From an uncultured Prevotellaceae bacterium (GTDB lineage Bacteria; Bacteroidota; Bacteroidia; Bacteroidales; Bacteroidaceae), in contig CAMVDU010000004.1 of assembly GCA_947166345.1 (NCBI GenBank), positions 1-64,000 of the forward strand: DNA of 64,000 nt, in the 5' to 3' direction. Numbering within the stretch: the stretch's first letter is position 1; every line of letters starts with the position of its first letter. The notes beneath the pieces were generated by a model. That model did not search any database, was not told the DNA's origin, and worked only from the letters and a program-made list of their open reading frames with translations. A program made the position numbers and the translations under genes. Below, piece after piece: positions 49,720 through 60,350 of the stretch.

Positions 49720-52700
49720 ATGACAAAACCGCTCACAGTCTATAAGGCCAGCGCAGGCAGTGGAAAGACATTTAGATTATCTGTAGAATACATTAAGCTA
49801 CTAATAGAAAATCCACTGATTTACAAACAGATACTCGCCGTAACATTTACAAACAAAGCGACGGAGGAGATGAAAACTCGCATCCTCAGTCAGCTGTATG
49901 GTATCTCACGAGGGCTGGACGACTCCGAAGCCTACGCCACACGGGTATCCAAGGAACTGGGAATAGACAGGGAACAGGTAAAAAAACAGGCTGGTCGTGC
50001 GTTGCACCTACTACTCCACAACTACAGTTATTTCCGTGTGGAGACCATCGACTCGTTCTTTCAGAGCGTACTGCGTAACCTGGCACGTGAACTCGACCTG
50101 ACAGCCAACCTCCGCATCAGCCTCAACGACAAACAGGTGGAGGAGTTGGCGGTAGATCAGCTGATAGACAACCTGACTTCCACCGACCAGATGTTGCAAT
50201 GGTTGCTGAGATACATCATGGACAACATCAGCGAAGACCACTCGTGGAACGTCATCGGACAGATCAAGAAGTTTGGACGCACCATCTTCCGCGACTACTA
50301 CAAGCAAGAGAGCGGTCAGTTGCACATAGCCGAACAGGAAAAGGATTTCTTTGAGAGATATACAAAGACCCTGCGCGAACATCAGACTCAGGCTAAGGCA
50401 CAGATGCAGAAATACGGCGAGCAGTTCTTTGAAGCGCTCCATGCTGCAGGGGTGGACGAAGAGGCGCTACCTTACGGGAAGGGTGGTATTGCTGGCTTCT
50501 TCCAAAAGCTGAAAGAAGGAAAATTAGAGCCTGAGACAACAAACACACGGATAAAAGACTGTCAACTAAAGCCCGAGAATTGGTGCAAGAAAGGCCACCA
50601 GCAACGTGAACTCATCTGTCATCTGGCAGAAACCACACTGATACCTCTATTGAACCAAGCCCTTGAAGACCAGCCCCGTCAGTGGCGCAGGTATATGTCA
50701 GCCACCCTGACCCTACGCCATTTGAGCGAACTGCGTTTGCTGAGCAGTATCGAAGACAAGGTGCACGAACTTAACGAGTCGGCCAACCGTTTCCTGCTGA
50801 GTAATACTCAACAGCTGCTCCACGATTTGATTGACGACAGCGACTCACCTTTTATCTTTGAGAAGATTGGCACCCAACTGGAACATATCATGATTGACGA
50901 GTTTCAGGACACCTCGACCCTTCAGTGGAAGAACTTCAAGGTGCTGCTCGAAGAGACCATGAGTCATCAGGGGTCATCAAGCCTCGTAGTAGGCGACGTC
51001 AAACAGAGCATCTACCGCTGGCGTAGTGGAGACTGGCAATTGCTAGCCAACATCGACAAAGCGTTCAATCATGTCAACCCCGACATCCAGTCGCTTGACA
51101 CCAACTTTCGCTCTGACCGTCGGATAGTCAGTTTCAACAACGCTTTCTTTATAGAGGCTGCCCGTCAAGAAGGGGTAACCGCTTACGGTGAAGATAAAGA
51201 CATTGCCCAAAAGGTTCAAGAACGAAAAGGCAACGAGGGAATGGTCAGAATAGCCCTACTGCCACAAAAAGACTACCAGGAAGAGACACTCAAACTTCTG
51301 ACCGAACAGATAGACGCACTGCTAAATGATGGGGTGGCACCTTCAGACATTGCCATTCTCCTGCGTACCAACAAGCACATACCTCTCATAGCCAACCACC
51401 TCATGGCTCTGCGGCCAGAGATTCCTGTAGTCAGCGACGAGGCTTTCAGGTTGGATGCATCGCCTGCCGTTATCATCATTATCCAGGCGCTGCGTTTCCT
51501 GTCATGTCCAGAGGATGTCATCGCCGAAGCTTTCTTGAAGAAAGCCTATTCAGGACGACTGGATGGTCAGCTGCCCGATGACTTTGACAGCAATCTGCTA
51601 CAGATGCCACTCTACGACCTGACAGAGCGGCTCTACGGCATGTTCCACCTCTATGAGATGAAGGGACAGAGCGCTTATCTATGTGCTTTCTACGATTACA
51701 TTGCCAGCTATGTCAACGACAACACCACCGATGTCGATGCTTTCCTCAAGGAATGGGATGAGACGCTCTGTGAGAAGACCATCCAAAGTCCCGACGTGAA
51801 CGGTATCCGACTCATCTCTATCCACAAATCGAAAGGACTGGAGTTCCCTGTGGTGCTGGTACCATTCTGCGACTGGCGTCTGGAAATGAGCGATATCCTA
51901 TGGTGCCGTCCCCAAGAGGAGCCTTACAACCAACTGCCCATCGCTGCCATCGATTACAGTCAGAAGAACATGAAGGGCACCATCTACGAAAACGACTACG
52001 AAAAGGAGCATGCACAGATGACGGTAGACAATCTGAACTTGCTCTATGTAGCCTTTACACGTGCAGCCAACAGACTTTATGTATATGGTCGTCGTAAGGA
52101 CAAGACACGCCGTTCGGCCCTCATCGAACAGGTATTGCCCGTCATTACGCCGCAACTGGAGGGAGCCGTTATCAGCGGCGAGACGGACGACGAAGCTCCC
52201 TTGCTATTCAGCTACGGGGAATCCGGACAGTCCGGAAGCTCCGGAAATTCCGGATTATCCGGAACATCCGGATCATCCAATCACTCCAAGACATCCGACA
52301 ATCCATTCCTACAAACCCCTACCCCGCTCGACATCAATATAGGGGTCTTCACCCAGAAAGTGGCTTTCCGTCAAAGTAATAGAAGTATCGCCTTTGCTCA
52401 GGCAGATGACGAACAGCAGTCGCAGCAGAATGCCTACATACAACTGGGCAGCGTGCTTCATGAAGTATTCTCTACCATTCGAACAACTGCCGACATTGAC
52501 GAGGCACTACGACGGATGGAGCTCGAAGGTATCATCTACAACAACGATGTCACACCGGCCCATATCAAGGACATGATTCGCAAGCGACTGGCTGACCCAC
52601 GAGTAGCCGACTGGTTCAGTCCCAGGTGGACGCTCTTCAACGAGTGTACCATTCTCAACCGTGACCCTGTGACTGACAAGGTCTATGAACGCCGTCCTGA

Positions 52701-52878
52701 CCGTGTACTGGTCAACGACAACGAGACCATTGTCATCGATTTCAAGTTCGGCAAGGAAAATGAAGAGTATCTGGATCAGGTACGCCTGTACATGACCCTG
52801 CTCAGGGAAATGGGGCATCACAATGTCAAAGGCTTTCTTTGGTTTGTCTATTCCAACAAAATCGTTGAAGTAAAATGA
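49720..52878 (+). CDS. UvrD/RecB-like helicase-nuclease (AddA-type)
   Basis: 1052 aa. SF1A helicase motifs in order: Walker A KASAGSGKTF (about 9-18), AVTFTNKATEEMKTR (motif Ia, about 45), MIDEFQDTSTLQW (motif II, about 391), VVGDVKQSIYRWRSGD (motif III), LISIHKSKGLEFPVVLVP (motif V, about 703) and LLYVAFTRAANRLYVYG (motif VI). A C-terminal RecB-like nuclease follows: LGSVLHEVFSTI and ERRPDRVLVNDNETIVIDFKFGK (about 1005). Together with the next gene it should form a double-strand-break processing helicase-nuclease like AddAB. A SG-rich linker (about 834-852) is encoded by a 9-nt repeat. Stop overlaps the next start by 4 bp. Confidence 0.93.
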   Translation: MTKPLTVYKASAGSGKTFRLSVEYIKLLIENPLIYKQILAVTFTNKATEEMKTRILSQLYGISRGLDDSEAYATRVSKELGIDREQVKKQAGRALHLLLHNYSYFRVETIDSFFQSVLRNLARELDLTANLRISLNDKQVEELAVDQLIDNLTSTDQMLQWLLRYIMDNISEDHSWNVIGQIKKFGRTIFRDYYKQESGQLHIAEQEKDFFERYTKTLREHQTQAKAQMQKYGEQFFEALHAAGVDEEALPYGKGGIAGFFQKLKEGKLEPETTNTRIKDCQLKPENWCKKGHQQRELICHLAETTLIPLLNQALEDQPRQWRRYMSATLTLRHLSELRLLSSIEDKVHELNESANRFLLSNTQQLLHDLIDDSDSPFIFEKIGTQLEHIMIDEFQDTSTLQWKNFKVLLEETMSHQGSSSLVVGDVKQSIYRWRSGDWQLLANIDKAFNHVNPDIQSLDTNFRSDRRIVSFNNAFFIEAARQEGVTAYGEDKDIAQKVQERKGNEGMVRIALLPQKDYQEETLKLLTEQIDALLNDGVAPSDIAILLRTNKHIPLIANHLMALRPEIPVVSDEAFRLDASPAVIIIIQALRFLSCPEDVIAEAFLKKAYSGRLDGQLPDDFDSNLLQMPLYDLTERLYGMFHLYEMKGQSAYLCAFYDYIASYVNDNTTDVDAFLKEWDETLCEKTIQSPDVNGIRLISIHKSKGLEFPVVLVPFCDWRLEMSDILWCRPQEEPYNQLPIAAIDYSQKNMKGTIYENDYEKEHAQMTVDNLNLLYVAFTRAANRLYVYGRRKDKTRRSALIEQVLPVITPQLEGAVISGETDDEAPLLFSYGESGQSGSSGNSGLSGTSGSSNHSKTSDNPFLQTPTPLDINIGVFTQKVAFRQSNRSIAFAQADDEQQSQQNAYIQLGSVLHEVFSTIRTTADIDEALRRMELEGIIYNNDVTPAHIKDMIRKRLADPRVADWFSPRWTLFNECTILNRDPVTDKVYERRPDRVLVNDNETIVIDFKFGKENEEYLDQVRLYMTLLREMGHHNVKGFLWFVYSNKIVEVK
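52222..52275 (+). repeat. TCCGGANNN x6, 9-nt in-frame repeat
   Basis: Six consecutive TCCGGANNN units encode a serine-glycine linker (SGxSGx). Nine nt keeps the frame, so copy number can vary without loss of the protein. Many BspEI-type sites in a row. Confidence 0.9.
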
Positions 52879-55688
52879 AATCATTCCTCGAACACGTTGC
52901 AGAAGACATTGTCAGGAAATACGGCACCAACCTTTCAAGGATTGCTGTTGTATTCCCCAACAAGCGTGCATCGCTCTTCCTCAATGACCATTTGGCCCGT
53001 CAGGTGGACCAACCGATATGGAGTCCTTCCTATACCACTATCAGCGATCTCTTCCGTCAACAGTCACAACGAACGGTGGCAGACCCCATCAAACTGGTGT
53101 GTGACCTGCATAAGAGCTATATCCAACAAACGGGCACCAACAGCACTTTGGACATGTTCTACGGCTGGGGGCAGCTGCTTCTGTCCGACTTCGACGACAT
53201 TGACAAGAATATGGCCGATGCCGACAAGGTTTTCGCCAACCTACGCGACATACATGAACTTGACGACGTTAGTTATCTTACGGAAGAGCAAAAACAGGTC
53301 ATACGACAATTCTTCAGCAATTTCTCTGAGGAGCACAACAGCCTGCTGAAAGAGCGTTTTATGAGTCTTTGGTCCCACATGGGCGACATCTATCATGATT
53401 TCAATAGCCGTTTGGCTGAGCAACAATTGGCCTACGAGGGAGCGCTCTATCGTGAAGTGATAGACAAGGTGTACCAAGAGCCTGACAGAAGTGAAGGGAT
53501 ATTCCACTATGACATGTATCTCTTCGTGGGATTCAACATGGTGCAACGCGTAGAGCAAAGGCTCTTCACCTTTCTAAAACAACAGGGCAAGGCTCGCTTC
53601 TATTGGGACTTTGACCGCTACTATATGACTGACAACGAGGCAGGACACTATATAGGTCAATATCTGGAAGACTTTCCCAACGAGCTTAACATCGACAACG
53701 ACGATATCTTCAACTGCTTCTCCAAGAAAAGGAATGTCAACTTAGTAGCCGCACCAACAGAGAATATCCAGGCACGTTATTTGGACAAGTGGCTGAACGA
53801 CAACAACCGCATCAGCGACGGACGGCAGACAGCTATCGTTCTCTGCAACGAAGGACTGCTGCAAACAGTTGTTCATTGTCTGCCTGACGAAGTGGAAAAG
53901 GTAAATATCACTACAGGTTACCCGTTGGCACAGACTCCGATTGCTGCCCTTATCAACCAACTCATTGAGTTACGGACCAATGGCTATGACACCAAACGGA
54001 ACAGATTCCGTCAACGACAGAAGAATGCCTTGCTGCGCCATCCCTATATCAAGCAGTTGGATGACGACATCAACGCTCTCATCTTCACACCCATCAGCAC
54101 AGAACGTCCAACCCAGAACGCGCAGCTCCTGCAATGGCTATGTAGCATCATTCAGACGGTGGCAAAGAAGACATCAACAAATGACCCATTGTTCCAAGAG
54201 TCCGTATTTCGGGCTTACACCCTCATCAACCGACTGGCAGGACTCGTTGACAGTGGTGACCTGCAGGTGGACATCATCACCCTGCAACGACTCGTTGGCC
54301 AACTGATTCAGACAACATCGATACCCTATCATGGCGAACCCGCAGAAGGATTGCAGGTGATGGGAGTCCTGGAGACCCGTAATCTTGATTTTCGTCATGT
54401 TTTGCTCCTGTCATGTTCAGAAGGCAATATGCCAAAAGGTATCAGCGACACCTCGTTCATACCCTACAATATCCGAAAAGCCTATGGACTGACGACCATC
54501 GACAATAAAGTAGCCATATACAGCTACTATTTCCACAGGCTATTGCAACGTGCTGAAGACATCACCATTGCCTACAACAATGCCACCATCGACAACCAAC
54601 GAGGTGAGATGAGTCGTTTTCTGCTACAGCTGATGGTGGAGAGCCCTCATCATTTCACCCATCACACCTTGCAAGCCGGGCAATCGTTCACATCTTTCAG
54701 TCCGAAAACTGTTGAGAAGACACCCGACATCATAACAGCGCTCAAAAAGCGTTTCTCAACGACTGAGAATTCAGGGAGTGCTCCCCTGCTCACACCTACG
54801 GCCATCAACCGTTACATGCGTTGTCCGCTGATATTCTACTACAACTATGTCTGCAACCTGCGCGAGCCTAACATCACTAACGATGACGACATCATAGACA
54901 ACCGCATCTTCGGCAACATCTTCCACGAGGCATCAAGACTGATTTACACCAAACTAATGCAACGCTCACGAACCATCACAGCGGCAGACTTGGAACAGTT
55001 ACTAAAGACAAAGGTGGACATCGTAAGGGCCGTTGACTATGCCATCCGTACGGAACTCTTTCAGATTCGTGACCCGCAGGCCGACTTCAAGATGGAACTC
55101 AACGGCCTGCAACTCATTAATCGCGAGGTGATTATCCATTACCTGCAGCAACTGATAGACATAGACCGTCAACTGACGCCCTTTACTATCATCAACCTGG
55201 AAGGCGACGTGGTGGCAACCCTAAAGACAGATTATCTGACAACCACTATCGGTGGACGCATAGACCGCCTGGACATGATTCATGACGTGCAAGGAGAGCA
55301 CATCCGGGTCATCGACTACAAGACGGGATCTTTTAATCCACGTCCTCTGAACGACGTTGACGCCATCTTTAGTCAGGACAGCTTGAAGAACCACAGTGAC
55401 TACTATTTGCAGACGCTCCTCTATGCTCTCATCGTGAAAAAACAGCATCAAGACAAACCGGTAGCCCCTGCCCTGCTCTTCATCCAACATGCAGGCAAAG
55501 ACAACTACAACCCCATCCTGAAGTTTGGCAAGGATGCCATCGATGATGTGGCACCTTATACCGACCGCTTCAGACAACTACTCTTGGAGGTTGTCAACAA
55601 GATGTTCGACCCCTCGGAACCCTTCGTACCCACTACTGATCGCGACCGTTGCAGCAACTGTCCCTATAAGAATTTGTGCAGTCTATAA
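52875..55688 (+). CDS. PD-(D/E)XK nuclease protein, AddB-like
   Basis: 937 aa. The N-terminal part resembles an inactive helicase of AddB type (IAVVFPNKRASLFLNDHLA; LLSCSEGNMPKGISDTSFIPYNIRKAYGL). The C-terminal RecB-family nuclease contains YMRCPLIFYYNYV (first Cys), FGNIFHEASRLIY, GGRIDRLDMIHD and VIDYKTGSF (active-site Asp/Lys at about 815). The protein ends in DRCSNCPYKNLCSL, so one Cys far upstream plus a C-x2-C-x5-C end makes the 4Fe-4S staple known from AddB. Coupled to the AddA-like gene by a 4-bp ATGA overlap. Confidence 0.9.
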   Translation: MKSFLEHVAEDIVRKYGTNLSRIAVVFPNKRASLFLNDHLARQVDQPIWSPSYTTISDLFRQQSQRTVADPIKLVCDLHKSYIQQTGTNSTLDMFYGWGQLLLSDFDDIDKNMADADKVFANLRDIHELDDVSYLTEEQKQVIRQFFSNFSEEHNSLLKERFMSLWSHMGDIYHDFNSRLAEQQLAYEGALYREVIDKVYQEPDRSEGIFHYDMYLFVGFNMVQRVEQRLFTFLKQQGKARFYWDFDRYYMTDNEAGHYIGQYLEDFPNELNIDNDDIFNCFSKKRNVNLVAAPTENIQARYLDKWLNDNNRISDGRQTAIVLCNEGLLQTVVHCLPDEVEKVNITTGYPLAQTPIAALINQLIELRTNGYDTKRNRFRQRQKNALLRHPYIKQLDDDINALIFTPISTERPTQNAQLLQWLCSIIQTVAKKTSTNDPLFQESVFRAYTLINRLAGLVDSGDLQVDIITLQRLVGQLIQTTSIPYHGEPAEGLQVMGVLETRNLDFRHVLLLSCSEGNMPKGISDTSFIPYNIRKAYGLTTIDNKVAIYSYYFHRLLQRAEDITIAYNNATIDNQRGEMSRFLLQLMVESPHHFTHHTLQAGQSFTSFSPKTVEKTPDIITALKKRFSTTENSGSAPLLTPTAINRYMRCPLIFYYNYVCNLREPNITNDDDIIDNRIFGNIFHEASRLIYTKLMQRSRTITAADLEQLLKTKVDIVRAVDYAIRTELFQIRDPQADFKMELNGLQLINREVIIHYLQQLIDIDRQLTPFTIINLEGDVVATLKTDYLTTTIGGRIDRLDMIHDVQGEHIRVIDYKTGSFNPRPLNDVDAIFSQDSLKNHSDYYLQTLLYALIVKKQHQDKPVAPALLFIQHAGKDNYNPILKFGKDAIDDVAPYTDRFRQLLLEVVNKMFDPSEPFVPTTDRDRCSNCPYKNLCSL

Positions 55689-55704
55689 AAAAATAGCGTT
55701 TTTC

Positions 55705-55735
55705 TTTGCTTTTCGCTCGTTTTTTTGTACCTTTG
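55705..55735 (+). promoter_or_regulatory. Full promoter of the phoH run
   Basis: -33 TTTG (55705-55708), 19-bp spacer, -7 TACCTTTG (55728-55735), 23 bp before the ATG at 55759. The best match to the consensus in the window. Confidence 0.75.
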
Positions 55736-55758
55736 CAGCCAAATTGCAAAATCAGGAT

Positions 55759-56709
55759 ATGACCGAGAAGCATATTGTTTTGGAAGACATTGAGCCTGTA
55801 GTACTTTACGGTGTTGGGAATTCGCATTTGCAGATGTTGAAAGCCCTCTATCCTAAACTGCGCATCGTGGCTCGTGACAATGTGCTGCGCATCATGGGCG
55901 ACGAAGAACAGATGGCAGCTTTTGAGGAATGCATCGAAACAATACGCCAGCATATTCTACGCTTCAATTCAATCAAGGAAGAAGACATCCTGGACATCGT
56001 TCACGGACGAGGCACACGTAATGTGCCCGAGGGAGTGGTGTGCTATTCTATGTCAGGCAGGGCTATCAAGGCACGCACAGAAAACCAGCAACGACTGATA
56101 GATGCCTATCACGACAACGATATGGTGTTTGCCGTAGGACCGGCAGGAACAGGAAAGACATATCTTAGCATTGCTCTTGCCGTTAAAGCACTCAAAGAGA
56201 AAAGTGCCAAGAAAATCATCCTCTCACGACCTGCTGTTGAAGCTGGCGAAAAACTGGGATTCCTACCAGGCGACATGAAGGACAAGATTGACCCTTACCT
56301 GCAGCCGCTCTACGATGCCCTTGAGGACATGTTGCCCCAAGCCAAACTTCAGGACATGATGGAAAAGCATGTCATTCAGATTGCCCCCCTTGCCTTTATG
56401 CGAGGAAGGACGCTGAGTGATGCCGTTGTCATCCTTGACGAAGCCCAAAACACCACGCCTGCACAGATCAGAATGTTTCTCACCCGTATGGGTTGGAACA
56501 CCAAGATGATCATTACAGGTGATATGACACAGATTGACCTGCCTCACTCCCAGAAGAGCGGACTCATAGAGGCCCTTCACATCCTGCACGATGTTGAAGG
56601 TATTGGAGTGGTGAACCTGACCCAGAAAGACATCGTGAGACATAAACTGGTAACAAAGATAGTAAACGCATACGAAGAATACGACAATGAACGCATTAAC
56701 AAGAACTGA
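55759..56709 (+). CDS. phoH: PhoH family ATPase
   Basis: 316 aa. N-terminal KH-like extension (about 1-100: [19 protein letters not shown]), then the PhoH ATPase: [19 protein letters not shown] (Walker A, about 127-133), [57 protein letters not shown] (Walker B, about 229) and [23 protein letters not shown]. PhoH proteins are linked to RNA metabolism. Start 55759 fixed by the promoter. The 3' end overlaps purC by 23 bp. Confidence 0.95.
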   Translation: MTEKHIVLEDIEPVVLYGVGNSHLQMLKALYPKLRIVARDNVLRIMGDEEQMAAFEECIETIRQHILRFNSIKEEDILDIVHGRGTRNVPEGVVCYSMSGRAIKARTENQQRLIDAYHDNDMVFAVGPAGTGKTYLSIALAVKALKEKSAKKIILSRPAVEAGEKLGFLPGDMKDKIDPYLQPLYDALEDMLPQAKLQDMMEKHVIQIAPLAFMRGRTLSDAVVILDEAQNTTPAQIRMFLTRMGWNTKMIITGDMTQIDLPHSQKSGLIEALHILHDVEGIGVVNLTQKDIVRHKLVTKIVNAYEEYDNERINKN

Positions 56710-57634
56710 TTTCAACTTCGAAGGACAGAAGAGCGTGTACCACGGAAAGGTACGCGATGTGTACAACATTAATGACGATCTGATGGTAATGGTAGCCACC
56801 GATCGCATATCAGCATTTGACGTGGTGCTGCCAAAGGGCATACCATTCAAAGGACAGGTTCTTAACCAGATAGCCGCACAGTTTCTTGATGCTACAACAG
56901 ACATCTGCCCCAACTGGAAGCTTGCCACTCCCGATCCGATGGTGACCATAGGACTGAAGTGCGAGGGTTTCCGTGTCGAAATGATTATCCGTAGCATACT
57001 GACTGGTTCAGCATGGCGCGAATACAAGAATGGTTGCCGTGAGCTGTGTGGTGTTAAGCTGCCCGACGGCATGAAAGAGAACGAGCGTTTCCCTGAACCC
57101 ATCATCACACCTACGACAAAGGCAGACGAGGGGCACGACATGAATATCTCAAAAGAAGAAATCATTGCCCAGGGCATCGTTTCGGCAGAAGACTATGCCA
57201 TCATGGAGGACTATACCCGCAAGATCTTTGCTCGCGGTCAGGAGATGGCTGCCAAGCGAGGACTAATTCTTGTTGATACGAAGTATGAGTTTGGTAAGCG
57301 CGACGGCAAAGTGTACCTCATCGATGAGATTCACACCCCCGACTCAAGCCGTTATTTCTATGCCGACGGTTACGAAGAGAAACTGGCAAAGGGCGAGCCC
57401 CAGCGTCAGCTGTCAAAGGAGTTTGTTCGTCAGTGGCTCATCGAGCACAACTTCATGAACGAGCCAGGACAAACGATGCCAGAGATAACCGATGCCTATG
57501 CAGAGAGCGTCTCTGAGCGCTACATTGAGCTTTATGAGCACATCACAGGTCAGACCTTCGACCGTGCTTCAGAAACTGGTGACATTGCTGCCCGCATCGA
57601 GAAGAACGTCAGCGAGTGGCTGAAAAACAGATAG
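56687..57634 (+). CDS. purC: Phosphoribosylaminoimidazole-succinocarboxamide synthase
   Basis: 315 aa. SAICAR synthetase of purine synthesis: [46 protein letters not shown] (SDRISAFD-type motif), [33 protein letters not shown] and LVDTKYEFG...[15 protein letters not shown]. Length matches the longer form of the family. It begins inside the phoH coding region, 23 bp upstream of its stop. menG follows by 13 bp. Confidence 0.97.
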   Translation: MNALTRTDFNFEGQKSVYHGKVRDVYNINDDLMVMVATDRISAFDVVLPKGIPFKGQVLNQIAAQFLDATTDICPNWKLATPDPMVTIGLKCEGFRVEMIIRSILTGSAWREYKNGCRELCGVKLPDGMKENERFPEPIITPTTKADEGHDMNISKEEIIAQGIVSAEDYAIMEDYTRKIFARGQEMAAKRGLILVDTKYEFGKRDGKVYLIDEIHTPDSSRYFYADGYEEKLAKGEPQRQLSKEFVRQWLIEHNFMNEPGQTMPEITDAYAESVSERYIELYEHITGQTFDRASETGDIAARIEKNVSEWLKNR

Positions 57635-57647
57635 TCCCCTACATCCT

Positions 57648-58382
57648 ATGAGCTACCAGCAAGAGAAAATCAACCCCTACCACAAAGGCGAGAAAGCCAA
57701 GCAGGTGGAAGAGATGTTCAACAACATCGCTCCCACCTACGACAAGCTGAACCACCGTCTATCGTGGAATATTGACAGAGGGTGGCGTAAGAAAGCCATA
57801 AAGCAATTAGCCCCCTTTGCTCCCCAGACAATGCTCGATATTGCAACGGGGACGGGTGATTTTGCCATTCTTGCTGCACAGATGCTGCAACCCAAGAAGC
57901 TTATCGGTGCCGACATCAGCGAAGGTATGATGGCAGTAGGCAGAAAGAAAGTGGAACAATTGGGACTTCAAGACATTATCTCCTTTGACAAAGAAGACTG
58001 TCTGCAGCTCTCCTATCCCGACGAATCATTTGATGCCGTTACTGCTGCTTTCGGCATCCGTAACTTTGCTGATCTGGACAAAGGACTGAAAGAGATGTGC
58101 CGCGTGCTTTGCAAAGGCGGACACCTGAGTATTGTAGAACTGACAACACCTGTCAGTTTTCCCATGAAACAGCTCTTTCACGTCTATTCTCACACCGTGC
58201 TTCCCCTCTATGGACGTCTCATCTCTAAAGACAAAAGCGCCTATCGCTACCTCATCAAGACCATTGAGGCCTTTCCACAGGGCGAACGCATGACTGATAT
58301 TCTAAAAGAAGCAGGATTTGAGGAGGCCAGTTTCAAACGTCTCACCTGCGGCATCTGCACGATGTATTTTGCAACAAAATAA
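57648..58382 (+). CDS. menG: Demethylmenaquinone methyltransferase
   Basis: A 244-aa SAM-dependent methyltransferase of the UbiE/MenG family, last step of menaquinone synthesis. Motifs: [48 protein letters not shown] (SAM motif I, about 62-77), [34 protein letters not shown] and the tail [14 protein letters not shown]. Menaquinone fits an anaerobic Bacteroidales with fumarate respiration. 13 bp before aroE. Confidence 0.96.
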   Translation: MSYQQEKINPYHKGEKAKQVEEMFNNIAPTYDKLNHRLSWNIDRGWRKKAIKQLAPFAPQTMLDIATGTGDFAILAAQMLQPKKLIGADISEGMMAVGRKKVEQLGLQDIISFDKEDCLQLSYPDESFDAVTAAFGIRNFADLDKGLKEMCRVLCKGGHLSIVELTTPVSFPMKQLFHVYSHTVLPLYGRLISKDKSAYRYLIKTIEAFPQGERMTDILKEAGFEEASFKRLTCGICTMYFATK

Positions 58383-58395
58383 AAAAGATTGTATT

Positions 58396-59142
58396 ATGGA
58401 TAAGTACGGATTAATAGGCTACCCTCTTGGGCATTCTTTTTCCATCAGTTACCACAACCAGCGGTTTGCTGACGAGGGTATCAATGCAAGGTATTATAAC
58501 TTTGAGATTTCCACCATCGACGATCTGGCGGCAGTCATCAGCAAGAATCCAGAGTTAAAGGGTTTGAATGTGACTATCCCCTACAAACAGAAAGTGATGC
58601 CATTCTTAGACTATATCAGTCCTGAAGCGCGAGCAATAGGTGCCGTGAACGTCATCCGTATTGTCCATAAAGGTAAGGAGGTGAGCCTACGTGGATACAA
58701 CTCCGACGTAATAGGTTTCACTCAGAGTATAGAACCCATGCTTGAGAGTTACCATAAGAAGGCTCTTATTCTGGGAACAGGCGGCGCGTCGAAAGCCGTT
58801 GCCTATGGCCTGAAATCATTAGGTTTGGAAAGTGTATTCGTCAGCCGATACGAACGTCCTGACACCATTCAATACGAACAAATAACACCCGAAGTAGTGC
58901 AGGAATACAACGTCATTGTCAATTGTACGCCTCTGGGTATGTTTCCCAAAACCGAAGAATGTCCTAAGTTGCCCTACGAGGCCCTCGACGAACGCAACAT
59001 CCTTTACGACCTGATTTACAACCCCGACGAGACACTCTTCATGCACAAGGGTGCCGAACGAGGAGCCAACGTCAAAAACGGTCTCGAGATGCTACTTCTA
59101 CAGGCCTTTGCCTCATGGGAATTCTGGCAAGGTAAAGAATAA
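58396..59142 (+). CDS. aroE: Shikimate dehydrogenase
   Basis: A 248-aa NADP-dependent enzyme of the shikimate pathway. MDKYGLIGYPLGHSFSISYHN (substrate loop), LKGLNVTIPYKQKVMPFLD with the catalytic Lys (about 64), GAVNVI, GYNSDVIGF with the catalytic Asp (about 98), GTGGASKAVAYGL for NADP, and VNCTPLGMFP. Start 58396 (MDKYG) chosen; upstream in-frame residues belong to the overlap with menG. Shorter than E. coli AroE (272), as usual in Bacteroidetes. Confidence 0.95.
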   Translation: MDKYGLIGYPLGHSFSISYHNQRFADEGINARYYNFEISTIDDLAAVISKNPELKGLNVTIPYKQKVMPFLDYISPEARAIGAVNVIRIVHKGKEVSLRGYNSDVIGFTQSIEPMLESYHKKALILGTGGASKAVAYGLKSLGLESVFVSRYERPDTIQYEQITPEVVQEYNVIVNCTPLGMFPKTEECPKLPYEALDERNILYDLIYNPDETLFMHKGAERGANVKNGLEMLLLQAFASWEFWQGKE

Positions 59143-59185
59143 CGCGTTTCCATCATTCCACAACTCTATAGTTTCCACAAGCAAT

Positions 59186-60349
59186 ATGAACAACCGCTAT
59201 ATGCAACGTGGCGTGAGTGCCGCAAAAGAAGACGTACACAACGCTATCAAGAACATCGACAAGGGTATCTTCCCACAAGCCTTCTGCAAGATTATCCCTG
59301 ATATTCTGGGCGGAGACCCAGAGTACTGTAACATCATGCATGCCGACGGCGCTGGCACTAAGTCGAGTCTGGCCTATATGTATTGGAAAGAGACGGGCGA
59401 CCTCTCCGTATGGAAGGGTATTGCCCAGGATGCTATTGTCATGAACACCGACGACCTGCTCTGTGTGGGTGCTGTAGATAACATCCTCGTTTCCTCAACC
59501 ATCGGACGCAACAAGATGCTCGTACCTGGCGAGGTCATTTCGGCTATCATCAACGGAACGGACGAGTTGTTGGCTGAACTTCGAGAGATGGGTATCGGCA
59601 TTTGGCCTACTGGTGGCGAGACGGCTGATGTGGGTGACCTGGTACGTACCATTATTGTTGACTCTACGGTGACTTGCCGCATGAAGCGCTCTGATGTCAT
59701 CAACAATGCCAATATTCGTCCAGGCGATGTCATCGTAGGTCTCTCTTCTACGGGTCAGGCTACTTACGAGAAGCGCTACAACGGTGGTATGGGGTCCAAC
59801 GGTTTGACCTCTGCCCGCCATGATGTCTTCACCAAGTATCTGGCCGAGAACTATCCTGAGAGCTACGACCACGCTGTGCCCGACGAGCTTGTCTATAGTG
59901 GTAAGTATAGGCTGACCGATGCCGTTGAGGGGTCTCCCGTTGATGCTGGCCAGCTGGTGCTCTCTCCAACCCGTACCTATGCTCCCGTCATCAAGCGCCT
60001 GCTCGACGAACTGCGTCCTGAGATCCACGGCATGGTACATTGCACGGGTGGTGCCCAGACCAAGGTGCTTCATTTCGTGGGCGACAACTGCCGAGTTATT
60101 AAGGACAACATGTTCCCCGTTCCCCCACTCTTCCGTGCCATCCACGAGTGTTCAGGCACCGATTGGAAAGAGATGTACCAGGTATTCAATATGGGTCACC
60201 GCATGGAGATTTACGTTCGTCCTGAGATAGCCGACAAGGTGATTGCGCTCTCAAAGAGCTTCAATATCGATGCCCAGATAGTGGGTCATATTGAGGAGGG
60301 CAAGAAGAGCCTGACCATCAAATCAGAATTTGGAACTTTCGATTATTAA
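59186..60349 (+). CDS. purM: Phosphoribosylformylglycinamidine cyclo-ligase (AIR synthase)
   Basis: 387 aa. PurM fold: RYMQRGVSAAKEDVHNAIKNID, MHADGAGTKSSLAYMYW (ATP/substrate loop, about 53-69), IAQDAIVMNTDDLLCVGA, TGGETADVGDLVRTIIVD and GHRMEIYVRPEIADKVI near the end. Completes the ring closure to AIR in purine synthesis, alongside purC in the same run. Longer than E. coli PurM (345); this long form is the Bacteroidetes norm. Start 59186 (MNNRYMQ) chosen because the region before is the aroE end. Confidence 0.9.
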   Translation: MNNRYMQRGVSAAKEDVHNAIKNIDKGIFPQAFCKIIPDILGGDPEYCNIMHADGAGTKSSLAYMYWKETGDLSVWKGIAQDAIVMNTDDLLCVGAVDNILVSSTIGRNKMLVPGEVISAIINGTDELLAELREMGIGIWPTGGETADVGDLVRTIIVDSTVTCRMKRSDVINNANIRPGDVIVGLSSTGQATYEKRYNGGMGSNGLTSARHDVFTKYLAENYPESYDHAVPDELVYSGKYRLTDAVEGSPVDAGQLVLSPTRTYAPVIKRLLDELRPEIHGMVHCTGGAQTKVLHFVGDNCRVIKDNMFPVPPLFRAIHECSGTDWKEMYQVFNMGHRMEIYVRPEIADKVIALSKSFNIDAQIVGHIEEGKKSLTIKSEFGTFDY

Positions 60350-60350
60350 T

